A stretch of 64,000 nt of DNA, from the NCBI GenBank assembly GCA_963745775.1, contig CAVUYY010000007.1, positions 59,622 to 123,621 on the forward strand, given 5' to 3'. Made by a program: the position numbers and the translations under genes. Source of the stretch: Gaiellasilicea sp963745775 (GTDB taxonomy: Bacteria > Actinomycetota > Thermoleophilia > Gaiellales > Gaiellaceae). Below the pieces are notes generated by a model. That model was given only the letters and a program-made list of their open reading frames with translations, ran no database searches and had not been told where the DNA came from. Below are positions 24,129 to 33,009 of the stretch, in pieces. Position 1 is the stretch's first letter. Every line of letters starts with the position of its first letter.

Positions 24129-25897
24129 ATGCCGCCGTTCTCGAAAGTCCTGGTCGCAAATCGCGGCGAGATCGCGATCCGGATCTTCAGGGCTCTCCGC
24201 GAGCTCGGGATCGGCAGCGTCGGCGTCTACTCCGAGGCCGACCGGGATGCGCTCCATGCGCGCTGCGCCGACGAGGCGTTCCTGATCGGTCCGGGTCCGG
24301 CCGACCGAGAGCTATCTCGTCGGTGAGAGGTTGCTGGAAGCGGCGGAGCGGGCCGGAGCGGAGGCGATTCATCCTGGCTACGGCTTCCTCGCCGAGAACG
24401 CGGATTTCGCCCGCTCCGTCGAGGCTGCGGGCCTCGTCTGGATCGGGCCTCCGAGCGAGGCGATCGAGCTGATGGGCTCGAAGACGGAGGCCCGGACGGC
24501 GATGCAAGCGGCGGGGGTGCCGATCATCCCCGGGACGACGGAGCCGGTCGAGTCGGTCGAGGAGGTGCTCTCACTCGGCGCCGAGGTCGGCTATCCGCTG
24601 ATCGTCAAGGCAGCGGCCGGCGGTGGCGGCAAGGGGATGAAGCTGGTCGAGTCGCCGGACGAGGCCGAGCGCGCGCTCGAATCCGCCCGGCGGGAGGGCG
24701 AGAAGTACTTCGCCGACGGCCGGGTCTACGTCGAGCGCTATCTCGAGGATCCGCGGCATGTGGAGGTGCAGGTGCTCGCGGACACCCACGGCAACGTGAT
24801 CCACCTCGGCGAGCGCGACTGCACGATTCAGCGCCGCCACCAGAAGCTGATCGAGGAGACGCCGTCGCCGGCCGTGGACGAGGCTCTGCGCGAGCGGATC
24901 GGGCAGATCGCGGTCGACGCCGCGCGAGCCGCGGGCTATCGCTCGGCGGGGACGATCGAGGGTCTCCTCACGGCTGCCGGCGACTACTACTTCATGGAGA
25001 TGAACACCCGGATCCAGGTCGAGCACACCGTCACCGAGGAGGTGACGGGCGTCGATCTCGTCCGGGAGCAGATCCTCGTCGCGGCCGGCGAGCCGCTCTC
25101 GATCCGACAGGAGGACGTGCGGCTGCGCGGCCACGCGATCGAGTGCCGGATCAACGCGGAGGACGTGTCGAAGGGCTTCCTGCCCGGCACCCGGCCGGAT
25201 CACCGGGTATCGCGAGCCGAGCGGGCCGGGCATCCGCGTCGACTCCGGTGTTGTCGCCGGCTCCGAGATCACGGGTCTCTACGACCCGATGATCGCGAAG
25301 CTGATCGTCGTCGGCGTCGACCGCGAGCACGCGCGCCTGCGGATGCTCCGCGCGCTCGAGGAGTTCGCGATCGAAGGCCCGCCGACGCTGCTCGGCTTCC
25401 ACCGCGCGCTGCTCACCGAGCCGTGCTTCGTCGCCGGCGAGACGTGCCACGGGCTCGTCGAGTCGGAGGCGCTCGCCGCGCGGGCGGCCGAGCTCGCGCC
25501 GAGCGGGGACTCCGTGGCTCGGAAACACAAGCTCGACTCCGCGCTCCGGCCGCAGGTTCGGTCGGTCGAGGTGGACGGACGCCGCTACGACGTGACGCTG
25601 CTCGAGCCCGAGCCTCCGTGGGCCGAGCTCGGGCGGAGGCGCAGGGAACGGACGCGCGGCGGCGCCGGCGGGGCGGGCGGCGCGGCAGTCGTCAGCCCGA
25701 TGCAAGGCACGGTGCTGAGGGTGGAGGTCGCGGACGGCGACGCCGTCGAGGAGGGACAGGTGCTCTGTCTCGTCGAGGCGATGAAGATGGAGAACGAGAT
25801 CAGGGCTCACCGGTCGGGAGTCGTCGGCGGGCTCTCGATCGCGGTCGGCGATGCGGTCTCGAGCGGCGAGGTGCTGTGCGTGCTCGGCGAGCCTTGA
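24129..25897 (+). CDS. accA: Acyl-CoA carboxylase alpha chain (biotin carboxylase plus biotin carrier domain); two frameshifts
   Basis: Corrected length about 588 aa. The biotin carboxylase domain opens KVLVANRGEIAIRIFRAL, followed by HPGYGFLAEN, the ATP-grasp glycine loop AAAGGGGKGMK, GERDCTIQRRHQKLIEE and FMEMNTRIQVEHTVTE. The C-terminal carrier domain has the biotin lysine in EAMKMEN. It carboxylates biotin with ATP and bicarbonate for transfer by the partner at 11894. Extra C bases near 24307 and 25193 shift the frame, and conserved sequence resumes directly. The symbol follows actinobacterial usage, where AccA is the biotinylated alpha chain. Confidence 0.93.
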
Positions 25898-25969
25898 TTC
25901 AGCGAATGTTCAGACTCGCCCAAGGCTGACGAGGACACGGTCAGGTTGGGCCGTGGTCACAATGGCCCA

Positions 25970-26866
25970 GTGCCGACCGTCGAGCATTCGCGCCGTGCGC
26001 TCTGCGCCGAGATCTCGCTCGCGGACGCCGAGCCGCTCGGCGCGACGGCCAGCCGGGTCGACACGTGGATCCTGATCGAGTACCGCGGGCTCTGGGCTCA
26101 CGACGCCGTGGACGGCTCGACGCTCTCGCCCGAGCTGAAGGCGCACCTCGGCCGGCAACGGGCCTCCCTGCCGCAGAGCCGGATCCTCTTCGTCCGCCGC
26201 CAGGAGCGCCGCAGCCGGGACGGGCTCGTTGCGTTCGTGGCGCGCACGACCGAGACGGAGCGGACGCTGCGCCGCGTCGAGCTCGAGCGCTACGACGACC
26301 TGCTCGAGCTCGATCTTGCGAGCGCCGGCGATCTGGTCGAGCACCCGCTCCTCCTCGTGTGCACCCATGGCAAGCACGATCGCTGTTGCGCGAAGTTCGG
26401 CCGGCCGCTCTACGACGCCGTGCGCGAGCAGGTCGACGAGGAGTGGGTCTGGCAATCGACCCACGTCGGCGGTGACCGGTTCGCCGGCAACCTCGTCGTG
26501 CTTCCCGACGGCGTCTACTACGGGCGCGTCGAGCCCTCGGAGGCCTGGCCGCTGCTGGAGTGCGCTCTCCAGGGTCAGATCCACCTGCCGCATTACCGCG
26601 GCCGCTGCTGCCACTCGTTTCCGGTTCAGGCGGCCGAGCGGGCGATTCGCGAGCAGACGGGCCTACGCGGCGTGACGGACGTGCGGCTGCTCGGAGTCGA
26701 GCGACGGGACGGCGACTGGGCCGTGGCGCTCGAGGCAGGCGGAGCGTCCTACTCGGTCGACGTTCGGCGCGAGGAGGGCGAGCCCACCCACCTCACCTGC
26801 TCGACCGAGGCGCTCAGGCGGCCGAGCCGCTACGTCGCAGGAACCCCTCGCGCACGAGCCGCCTGA
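25970..26866 (+). CDS. Sucrase/ferredoxin-like (Suc_Fer) thioredoxin-fold protein
   Basis: 298 aa from GTG 25970. The thioredoxin-like [2Fe-2S] ferredoxin signature is visible: LLLVCTHGKHDRCCAKFGRPLY, then STHVGGDRFAGNLVVLPDGVYYG. A cysteine pair GRCCHSF follows. The family is named after yeast proteins and probably handles an Fe-S cluster; its biochemical role is unsettled. The 3' end overlaps the convergent JmjC gene by 53 bp. Start chosen because family similarity begins right after GTG; a TTG at 25946 is also in frame. Confidence 0.88.
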   Translation: MPTVEHSRRALCAEISLADAEPLGATASRVDTWILIEYRGLWAHDAVDGSTLSPELKAHLGRQRASLPQSRILFVRRQERRSRDGLVAFVARTTETERTLRRVELERYDDLLELDLASAGDLVEHPLLLVCTHGKHDRCCAKFGRPLYDAVREQVDEEWVWQSTHVGGDRFAGNLVVLPDGVYYGRVEPSEAWPLLECALQGQIHLPHYRGRCCHSFPVQAAERAIREQTGLRGVTDVRLLGVERRDGDWAVALEAGGASYSVDVRREEGEPTHLTCSTEALRRPSRYVAGTPRARAA

Positions 26867-28056
26867 GCAGCACGACCCGGCCGGCGTCGTCCAGCGTGCC
26901 GGGAAGGTCGGCGCCGCTGAAGGGCCGCTCGGTGGTGACGAGGAACTCGAGCTCCGCGACCAGCCGCTCGGGAAACCGCAGCTCGACGCCTTCGAAGCTG
27001 AGAGTCGCGTCGTCGAGCTCGGCGATCACCGTGTCGCGACGCTCCAGCCGGGTGTCGACGTCCACCGTCTCGAGCGCTCGCAGTTCGGTGAGCTGACCAT
27101 CGAGGATCGGCCGGCGCGAGCGGACGAGCCGCTGCCACGACCGGCGCTTCGCCTCCTCTTCGTCGAGCGGGGCAAGCGCGAGGCGCCGGGCCTCCGTCGA
27201 CGCCGCGCCGGAACTCGAGCTCCTGCGCGGACGCTTCCAGCGCGAGCCGCGCCTCGTCGAGCCAGGTGCGCACGTTGACGCCGACGGTGATGTGGAGCGA
27301 ATCCGTCTCCGAGGTCAGCGCCTGGTGGAGCCAGCCGCGCGGCAGGTAGAGGGTGTCGCCGGCCCGAAGCGTCACGTCGAGGATCGGCTCTCCCGGCGGG
27401 CCGAGCTCGCTCCTGTACCGCTGCGTCTTCAGCGGCAGCTCGAGCGCAGGCTCGTAGACGAGCCACCGCTTCTCGCCGGCGACCTGGAGCGAGATCACCT
27501 CGTGCGTGTCGTGGTGGACGGGCAGCCCCTGCGAGCCGCGGGGCGTGAAGTAGGCGTTCGCCTGCGCCGGGTGGCCCAAGAACGCTTCCAGGTGCCGGCA
27601 GTAGCGTGCGAGCGGAAGCCAGGAGTGGTGGAGAGCCTGGAGCACGATCGTGGCGCCGTGCTCGAACTCGGCGAGCACGCGGCGAACGTCGGCGACGCCG
27701 GTGAACGGCAGCGGGCGCCAGGAGACGTCGCCGGCATAGCCGGCGAGCGTCGCCCCGGCCTTGACGAGCCGGAAGCCGGGAAGCCGGATCGCGGTCTCGG
27801 TGAGCAGCCGCTCGACGTCCCGGACGGACAGGAGGTCGTCGAACCGTCCCTCCTCGTCTCGCGGGACGACGAGCGGCCGCTGCTCCCAGTGCTCGGCGAG
27901 GAAGCGATCGACCCCGATCGGCCCGATCGCTCGCTCGAGCGCCTCGGAGCTACGCGGCGTCCGTGCCGTCGGTGTCCGCGTCGGTGTCGTCAGCGTCGGA
28001 GTCGGAATCGTCGGCATCCGTGTCGGCGGCGTCGGTTCCGTCGGCGTCGTCGTCAC
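26814..28056 (-). CDS. JmjC/cupin-8 2-oxoglutarate-dependent oxygenase; one frameshift
   Basis: About 413 aa. After a low-complexity Thr/Pro stretch comes FLAEHWEQRPLVV, the JmjC core with metal ligands in LPVHHDTHEVISLQVAGEKRW and the second histidine in PRGWLHQALTS. The C-terminal part (LTELRALETVDVDTRLERR and onward) resembles the winged-helix tail of bacterial ribosomal oxygenases (YcfD/RoxA type). These enzymes hydroxylate protein side chains using Fe(II) and 2-oxoglutarate. An extra G near 27190 shifts the frame. No start codon exists between the Asp-rich peptide stop and the conserved N-terminus, so the gene must begin inside that ORF (ATG 28017 or 28056), in another frame. A dedicated peptide substrate encoded by that ORF is an inference. 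Confidence 0.88.
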
Positions 28057-28129
28057 CGGGCATGGTCTCGGACCCGCTGACGCTCAGGATCTCGTCGTCC
28101 GCAAGCGTGCTCGTGCTGTGCTCGTCCAT
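27950..28129 (-). CDS. 59-aa Asp-rich peptide with RiPP-like leader
   Basis: The ATG at 28127-28129 follows AGGGAGAGACG. The first part reads MDEHSTSTLADDEILSVSGS, where LADDEILSVSG resembles the L-x-D-E-x-L-x-x-V-x-G leader motif ending at a small-residue cleavage site in many ribosomally made peptides. The remaining 36 residues contain 17 Asp plus Ala, Thr, Ser and Gly in DAD/DTD/GTD repeats. The 3' part overlaps the JmjC oxygenase gene in another frame, so the two are cotranscribed and likely coupled. Inference: substrate (precursor) of the oxygenase. Alternative: an unmodified acidic or Ca-binding peptide. No transporter or peptidase gene is adjacent. Confidence 0.65.
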   Translation of the reverse strand: MDEHSTSTLADDEILSVSGSETMPGDDDADGTDAADTDADDSDSDADDTDADTDGTDAA

Positions 28130-28179
28130 CGTCTCTCCCTTCGGCCAGAGGTGTGCGCGCGAGGTTACAAGAGCCTCTG

Positions 28180-28185
28180 TACTGT
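28180..28185 (+). promoter_or_regulatory. -10-like TACTGT of the DUF1028 gene
   Basis: TACTGT, 8-nt gap, ATG 28194, in the 64-bp region divergent from the Asp-rich peptide gene. Confidence 0.35.
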
Positions 28186-28193
28186 CGTGTCCC

Positions 28194-29096
28194 ATGGCGC
28201 GCGGCCGGCCTTCGACCTTCTCGATCTGCGGGTTCGACCCGGACACGAGCGAGATCGGCGTTGCCGTTCAGTCGAAGTACTTCGCTGTCGGAGCGGTGGT
28301 GCCCTGGGCTACGGCGCGCGTCGGAGCAGTGGCGACGCAGGCTGCCGGGATCGCGGGGTATGGCCCGCGCCTCCTCACCGAGCTGGCGCACGGTGCCGAT
28401 CCGGACCACGCGATCGAGGTCGTGCTCGCGTCGGACGGAAGGCGGGAGACGCGGCAGCTCGGCGTCGTCGCCGCAGACGGCCGTTCGGCGGCCTGGACCG
28501 GCAGCGAGTGCAACGCGTGGGCCGGGCACGAAACGGGCGAAGGCTTCGCGGCGCAGGGCAACATCCTGGCCGGGGCGGACGTCGTCGCCGACCTTGCCGA
28601 GGCGTTCCGCGAAACCAGCGGCTCGCTTGCGGAGCGGCTCGTCGCCGGGCTCGAAGCGGCGCAGGCCGCCGGCGGCGACAGCCGCGGCCAGCAGTCGGCC
28701 GCGGTCTACGTCGAGCGTTCGGGTGCAGGGATGGAGACGGGGGAGCTCGTCGATCGCGTTGTCGACCTCCGCGTCGACGATCACGAGGAGCCGATCGTCG
28801 AGCTGCGGCGGCTGCTCGAGCTCGACCTGCGCTGGGATCATCTGAAACGGGCAAGCGGCCATCGAGAAGCGGGGCGACTTGTCGCGGCGGCCGACGCCCT
28901 CCGGATCGGGCTCGCGAGCCATCCCGACGACCCGACGCTGCTCTACGACCTCGGCTGCTACGAGGCGCTGACGGGCCACCTGGACGACGCGCTCGGCCAC
29001 ATTCGCCGCGCGCTCGAGCTGGATCGATCGTTGCGCCCGCTCGCTGCCGCGGACTCGGATCTCGATCCGCTCCGCGAGCGCGGGGACACGTTCTAG
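28194..29096 (+). CDS. DUF1028 family protein with C-terminal TPR-like tail
   Basis: 300 aa. The N-terminal two thirds match DUF1028, an Ntn-hydrolase-like family: TFSICGFDPDTSEIGVAVQSKYFAVG, then PWATARVGAVATQA, GFAAQGNILAG and RGQQSAAVYVERSGAG. The last 80 residues (LLYDLGCYEALTGHLDDALGHIRRALELD) look like one or two TPR units. The enzymatic activity of the family is not established to my knowledge. The stop overlaps the convergent lipoprotein gene by 4 bp. Confidence 0.85.
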   Translation: MARGRPSTFSICGFDPDTSEIGVAVQSKYFAVGAVVPWATARVGAVATQAAGIAGYGPRLLTELAHGADPDHAIEVVLASDGRRETRQLGVVAADGRSAAWTGSECNAWAGHETGEGFAAQGNILAGADVVADLAEAFRETSGSLAERLVAGLEAAQAAGGDSRGQQSAAVYVERSGAGMETGELVDRVVDLRVDDHEEPIVELRRLLELDLRWDHLKRASGHREAGRLVAAADALRIGLASHPDDPTLLYDLGCYEALTGHLDDALGHIRRALELDRSLRPLAAADSDLDPLRERGDTF

Positions 29097-29629
29097 AGCC
29101 TGTACGACCGGTCCGTGATCCAGACCACGTTCGGCTGCATGTCCTTCGGAGGTTTGCCGACTGCGACGAGAGGCCCGAACGAGACTCGGAGGTACGCCGA
29201 ATCGGCGAGCGAGCCGGGAGCCGAGATCGTCCCGCGCCAGGTCTCGCCGGCTTCGAGCGCATTCGGTAGGTCAGGCTCGATGCTCGTGGGCTCGCGGAGG
29301 AGCAGTCCGTCGCGCGACGTCATCTCGTCGAGCGTCTTCAGGTCGTCGTCCGGGAGCAGGACGAGTCCGAACGCCATCGGGGGGCCTTCGCCGAGGTCGA
29401 ACGAGATCTTCGTCCGGTTCTCGATCGAGATCTCGGACGACCAGCCGTCCTCCGTCAGCTCGAACGAGCGGACGCCGAAGACGAGCCGCTCGCCGGTGGC
29501 GGGATAGCTCTCCTTCCAGTTGAGAACGGCGGCTTGTGGCTCCGCCGAGCGAGCGTCCGGGAGCGGCTCGCCGGCCTCGGAGCCGCAGCCGGAGACCAGA
29601 AGCACGAGGAGGAGGAGCACGCGGCGCAT
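29093..29629 (-). CDS. Putative lipoprotein
   Basis: 178 aa. Signal peptide with lipobox: MRRVLLLLVLLVSGC, Cys15 the lipidation site. The rest is a beta-rich domain (VFGVRSFELTEDGWSSEISIENRTKISFDLGEG) resembling extracellular immunoglobulin-like folds. Function unknown. It is divergent from sucC (35 bp between starts). Confidence 0.8.
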   Translation of the reverse strand: MRRVLLLLVLLVSGCGSEAGEPLPDARSAEPQAAVLNWKESYPATGERLVFGVRSFELTEDGWSSEISIENRTKISFDLGEGPPMAFGLVLLPDDDLKTLDEMTSRDGLLLREPTSIEPDLPNALEAGETWRGTISAPGSLADSAYLRVSFGPLVAVGKPPKDMQPNVVWITDRSYRL

Positions 29630-29664
29630 CCGCTCAAGCCTCGCAGATAGAGTCCGCGCGGCTC

Positions 29665-30807
29665 ATGGACCTCTACGAGTATCAGGGCAAGCAACTCTTC
29701 GCCCGCTTCGGGATCCCGGTCTCGGATGGGCGCTACGTGACGACGCCCGAAGAGGCGCGGACGGCAGCCGAGGAGATCGGCGGCCCGGTCGTCGTCAAGG
29801 CCCAGGTGCTGACCGGCGGCCGCGGCAAGGCCGGCGGGATCAAGCTCGCCGACGATCCGGGGGACGCCGAGGAGAAGGCCGGCGCGATCCTCGGTCTCGA
29901 CATCCGCGGGCACGTCGTCCGGAAGCTCTGGATCGAGAGCGCGTCCGAGATCGCGAAGGAGTACTACCTCTCGATCACCTTCGATCGCGGCACGAAGCAG
30001 CCGCTCCTGATGTTCACGACCCAGGGCGGGGTGGACATCGAGGAGGTCGCGGAGACGAACCCCGATGCGCTCGTCCGCCTCCACGTCGACCCGCTCGAGG
30101 GCTTCCAGCCCTACCACGCCCGCCGCCTGATCTACGGCGCGGGGGTCGAGGATCCGTCCGAGCAGAAGCAAATTGCCGCGATCCTCGCGAAGCTCTACGA
30201 CGCCTTCGTCGGCACCGACGCGATGCTCTGCGAGATCAACCCGCTGATCGTGACCCCGGACGGCGAGGTGAAGGCGCTCGACTCGAAGTTCACGGTCGAC
30301 GACAACGCGCTCTACAAGCATCCCGAGATCGCTGAGCTGCGCGACGTCGAGGCGGCCGACCCGCTCGAGGCGCTCGCGCGCGAGAAGGACGTGACCTACG
30401 TCAAGCTCGACGGCGAGGTCGGGATCCTCGGCAACGGGGCCGGGCTCGTGATGTCGACCCTCGACGTGATCGCACTCGCCGGGGGCAAGGCCGCGAACTT
30501 CTGCGACCTCGGCGGTGGCGGCGACGCGGAAGGCGTCGTCGACGCGCTCGAGGTGATCACGCGCGACCCGCAGGTGAAGTCGATCTTCTTCAACATCTTC
30601 GGCGGGATCACGCGGTGCGACGAGGTTGCGAAGGGCATCCTCGCCGCGCTCGAGCGGATGACCATCGACCTCCCGATCGTCGTCCGCCTCGACGGCACGA
30701 ACGCCGAGGAGGGCCGGAAGATCCTCGCCGACGCGGCGATCGCGAACGTCCATCCCGAGGCGACGATGCTGGACGGGGCGCGGCGGGCTGTCGAGTTGGC
30801 CGCATGA
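29665..30807 (+). CDS. sucC: Succinyl-CoA ligase (ADP/GDP-forming) beta subunit
   Basis: 380 aa, normal length. It opens MDLYEYQGKQLFARFGIPV, with the ATP-grasp parts VVVKAQVLTGGRGKAGGIK and GTDAMLCEINPLIV, and the CoA-ligase part GNGAGLVMSTLDVIALAGGKAANFCDLGGG and FFNIFGGITRCDEVAKG. With SucD it interconverts succinyl-CoA and succinate, forming ATP or GTP in the TCA cycle. The stop overlaps the start of a methyltransferase gene that separates it from sucD. Confidence 0.97.
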   Translation: MDLYEYQGKQLFARFGIPVSDGRYVTTPEEARTAAEEIGGPVVVKAQVLTGGRGKAGGIKLADDPGDAEEKAGAILGLDIRGHVVRKLWIESASEIAKEYYLSITFDRGTKQPLLMFTTQGGVDIEEVAETNPDALVRLHVDPLEGFQPYHARRLIYGAGVEDPSEQKQIAAILAKLYDAFVGTDAMLCEINPLIVTPDGEVKALDSKFTVDDNALYKHPEIAELRDVEAADPLEALAREKDVTYVKLDGEVGILGNGAGLVMSTLDVIALAGGKAANFCDLGGGGDAEGVVDALEVITRDPQVKSIFFNIFGGITRCDEVAKGILAALERMTIDLPIVVRLDGTNAEEGRKILADAAIANVHPEATMLDGARRAVELAA

Positions 30808-31458
30808 CCGATCTGTGGTCTGCCAAGCAGTGGAGCGACAGGGCCGAGGCGTACCGCAATGCACCCGAGCAGCGCGAAGGCGCCGATCTCGACCGGATCG
30901 TCGACTGGGCCGCCGGCGCGCGAACCGCGCTCGACGTCGCCACCGGGGGCGGACACGTCGCGCGGCGGCTGCGCGAGGCGGGGCTCGAGGTCGTCAGCGC
31001 CGACCCGGCGCCAGGGATGAGGCCCGACGTGATCTGCCCGGCCGAGCACCTGCCCTTCGCCGACTCCTCCTTCGACCTCGTCGTCACCCGGATCGCACCG
31101 CACCACTTCGAGGACATCGCGCTGGCCGTCGCCGAGATGGCGCGCGTCACCCGGGATCAGCTGATCGTGGAGGACACGCTCTACGTCAGCGAAGCGGTCG
31201 AGGAGGCCGAGCGGCTCCGCGACCCGACCCACGTCAGCTCCTACTCCGAGCACGAGTGGCGCTCGTTCCTCGAGGCGGCGGGACTGACGATCGAGGCGGT
31301 CGAGACGTACGAGAAACGCCATCCGCTCGAGCAGTGGCTCGCCAGAACGGACACGTCTGAAGCGGACGCGGCGCGCGTTCGCGAACTGCTCGTCGACCAG
31401 ATCGAGGGCGACGAGTACGTCGACCACAAGCTGTTGCTGCGGGCGAGGAAGTCGCTAG
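30804..31458 (+). CDS. Class I SAM-dependent methyltransferase between sucC and sucD; frameshift at the 3' end
   Basis: About 217 aa. The SAM-binding motif I is ALDVATGGGHVARRLREAGLEVVSADPAPGM (in two stretches), motif II/III FDLVVTRIAPHHFEDI, typical of the UbiE/Methyltransf_11 group. The substrate is unknown. The ATG overlaps the sucC stop. In the given frame there is no stop before sucD; removing one base near 31450 gives LLLRARKS and the TAG at 31456-31458 directly before the sucD ATG. I therefore infer a single-base error. Confidence 0.85.
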
Positions 31459-32328
31459 ATGGCGATCATCGTCGACCAGGAGACGAAGCTCCTCGTCCAG
31501 GGCCTGACCGGCTCGGAGGGCTCCTTCCACGGCCTCCGGAACAAGCGCTACGGCACCCAGGTCGTCGCCGGTGTCACGCCCGGCAAGGGCGGCCAGGACG
31601 TCGAGGGCATCCCGGTCTTCGACACCGTGGTCGACGCCGTCGAGGCGACCGGCGCGAACACGACGATGGTCTTCGTTCCGGCGCGCTTCGCGGCGGACGC
31701 GATCTACGAAGCCGTCGATGCGGGAATCGGCACCGTGATCTGCATCGCCGAGGGCCTGCCCGCGCACGAGATGCTGCGCATCTACACCTACATCCGGCCC
31801 AAGGGCGTGACGATGCTCGGCCCAAACTGCCCCGGCGCGCTCTCACCCGGCAAGGCGAACGTGGGGATCATCCCGGCCGAGATCTTCCGGGAGGGGTCGA
31901 TCGGCCTCGTCTCCCGCTCGGGCACGCTCACCTACCAGATCGGGCACGAGCTGACCCAGATGGGCCTCGGCAACTCGACGATCGTGGGGATCGGCGGCGA
32001 CCCGGTCGTCGGCTCCTCGTTCATCGACATCCTCGAGCGCTTCGAGGCCGACCCGCAGACCGAGTACGTCGTCATGGTCGGTGAGATCGGCGGCGACGAG
32101 GAAGAAAAGGCGGCCGCGTTCATCGAGGAGAAGATGACGAAGCCGGTCGTCGCCTACATCGCCGGGTTCGAGGCGCCGCCCGGGAAGACGATGGGCCACG
32201 CGGGCGCGATCATCTCCGGCTCGTCGGGAACCGCGCAGGGGAAGAAGGAGGCGCTCGAGGCGAAGGGGATCCGCGTTGGCACCTCCCCGACCGAGGCCGC
32301 TCAGTTCGCCGCCGAGATCGCCAAGTAA
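31459..32328 (+). CDS. sucD: Succinyl-CoA ligase alpha subunit
   Basis: 289 aa. It opens IIVDQETKLLVQGLTGSEG, the CoA-binding start, with GVTPGKGG, MLGPNCPG, SRSGTLTYQIGHEL and the catalytic phosphohistidine in TMGHAGAIISGSSGTA. Partner of SucC in the TCA cycle. It starts directly after the methyltransferase stop. The three genes form one operon. Confidence 0.97.
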   Translation: MAIIVDQETKLLVQGLTGSEGSFHGLRNKRYGTQVVAGVTPGKGGQDVEGIPVFDTVVDAVEATGANTTMVFVPARFAADAIYEAVDAGIGTVICIAEGLPAHEMLRIYTYIRPKGVTMLGPNCPGALSPGKANVGIIPAEIFREGSIGLVSRSGTLTYQIGHELTQMGLGNSTIVGIGGDPVVGSSFIDILERFEADPQTEYVVMVGEIGGDEEEKAAAFIEEKMTKPVVAYIAGFEAPPGKTMGHAGAIISGSSGTAQGKKEALEAKGIRVGTSPTEAAQFAAEIAK

Positions 32329-32373
32329 CAGCTTGGTCTCACGGTTTCGGGTCCGGCGGCGTTAGAGACGACG

Positions 32374-33009
32374 ATGAAGCTCTACGACTACGACGCCTCC
32401 GCCAACTGTTACAAGGCTCGGCTCTTGCTCGCGCTCCTCGGGACGCCGTACGAGCGCGTGCCGGTCGACATCTTCGGCGGCGACACGCTCACGGACGAGT
32501 ACCGCGCGGTCAATCCGCTCCGCGAGACGCCGGTTCTGGAGCTCGACTCCGGCGAGAGGATCGCCCAGTCGAACGCGATCCTCTGGTACCTGGCCGAGGG
32601 AACGCCCTACCTGCCCGACTCGCGGCTCGACCGCGCTCTCGTCGCGCAGTGGCTTCACTTCGAGCAGGAGCGGGTGATGGGCGGGATCGGCTCGGCGCGC
32701 TTCCGGATCATGACCGGCCGCGATCCTGCGCTCGCCGCCGCCCGCTTCCCGCTCGGCGAGGCCGCGCTCGAGGTGCTCGACGAGCACCTCGCCGAGCGCT
32801 CGTTCCTCGTCGGCGAGCGCTGCTCGATCGCCGACGTCTCGAACTTCGCCTACACGCACGTCGCGCCCGATGCGGGCTACGACCTCGACAGGTATCCGGA
32901 GGTCGGCGCCTGGCTCGCGCGCGTCCGTGAGCAGCCGGGCTTCGTCGACGACCTCGCTCCGTACCCCGAGAACGCCCGCGCAGGCGCGAGCCGCTCGATC
33001 TACGACTAG
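32374..33009 (+). CDS. Glutathione S-transferase family protein
   Basis: 211 aa. The N-terminal thioredoxin fold has MKLYDYDASANCYKARLLLALLG, with RETPVLELDSGERIAQSNAILWYLAE (the cis-Pro and the SNAI thiol-binding motif). The C-terminal helical domain has FLVGERCSIADVSNFAYTHVA with the N-capping box. Actinobacteria usually lack glutathione, so the thiol partner is uncertain. It follows sucD by 45 bp and overlaps the convergent sahH gene by 4 bp. Confidence 0.9.
   Translation: MKLYDYDASANCYKARLLLALLGTPYERVPVDIFGGDTLTDEYRAVNPLRETPVLELDSGERIAQSNAILWYLAEGTPYLPDSRLDRALVAQWLHFEQERVMGGIGSARFRIMTGRDPALAAARFPLGEAALEVLDEHLAERSFLVGERCSIADVSNFAYTHVAPDAGYDLDRYPEVGAWLARVREQPGFVDDLAPYPENARAGASRSIYD

Noticed and set aside
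30615..32084. Methyltransferase continuing as a 400-aa protein through sucD in another frame
   Set aside because: The extension is an Arg-rich shadow of sucD; a TAG directly before the sucD ATG gives a normal end after one base correction.
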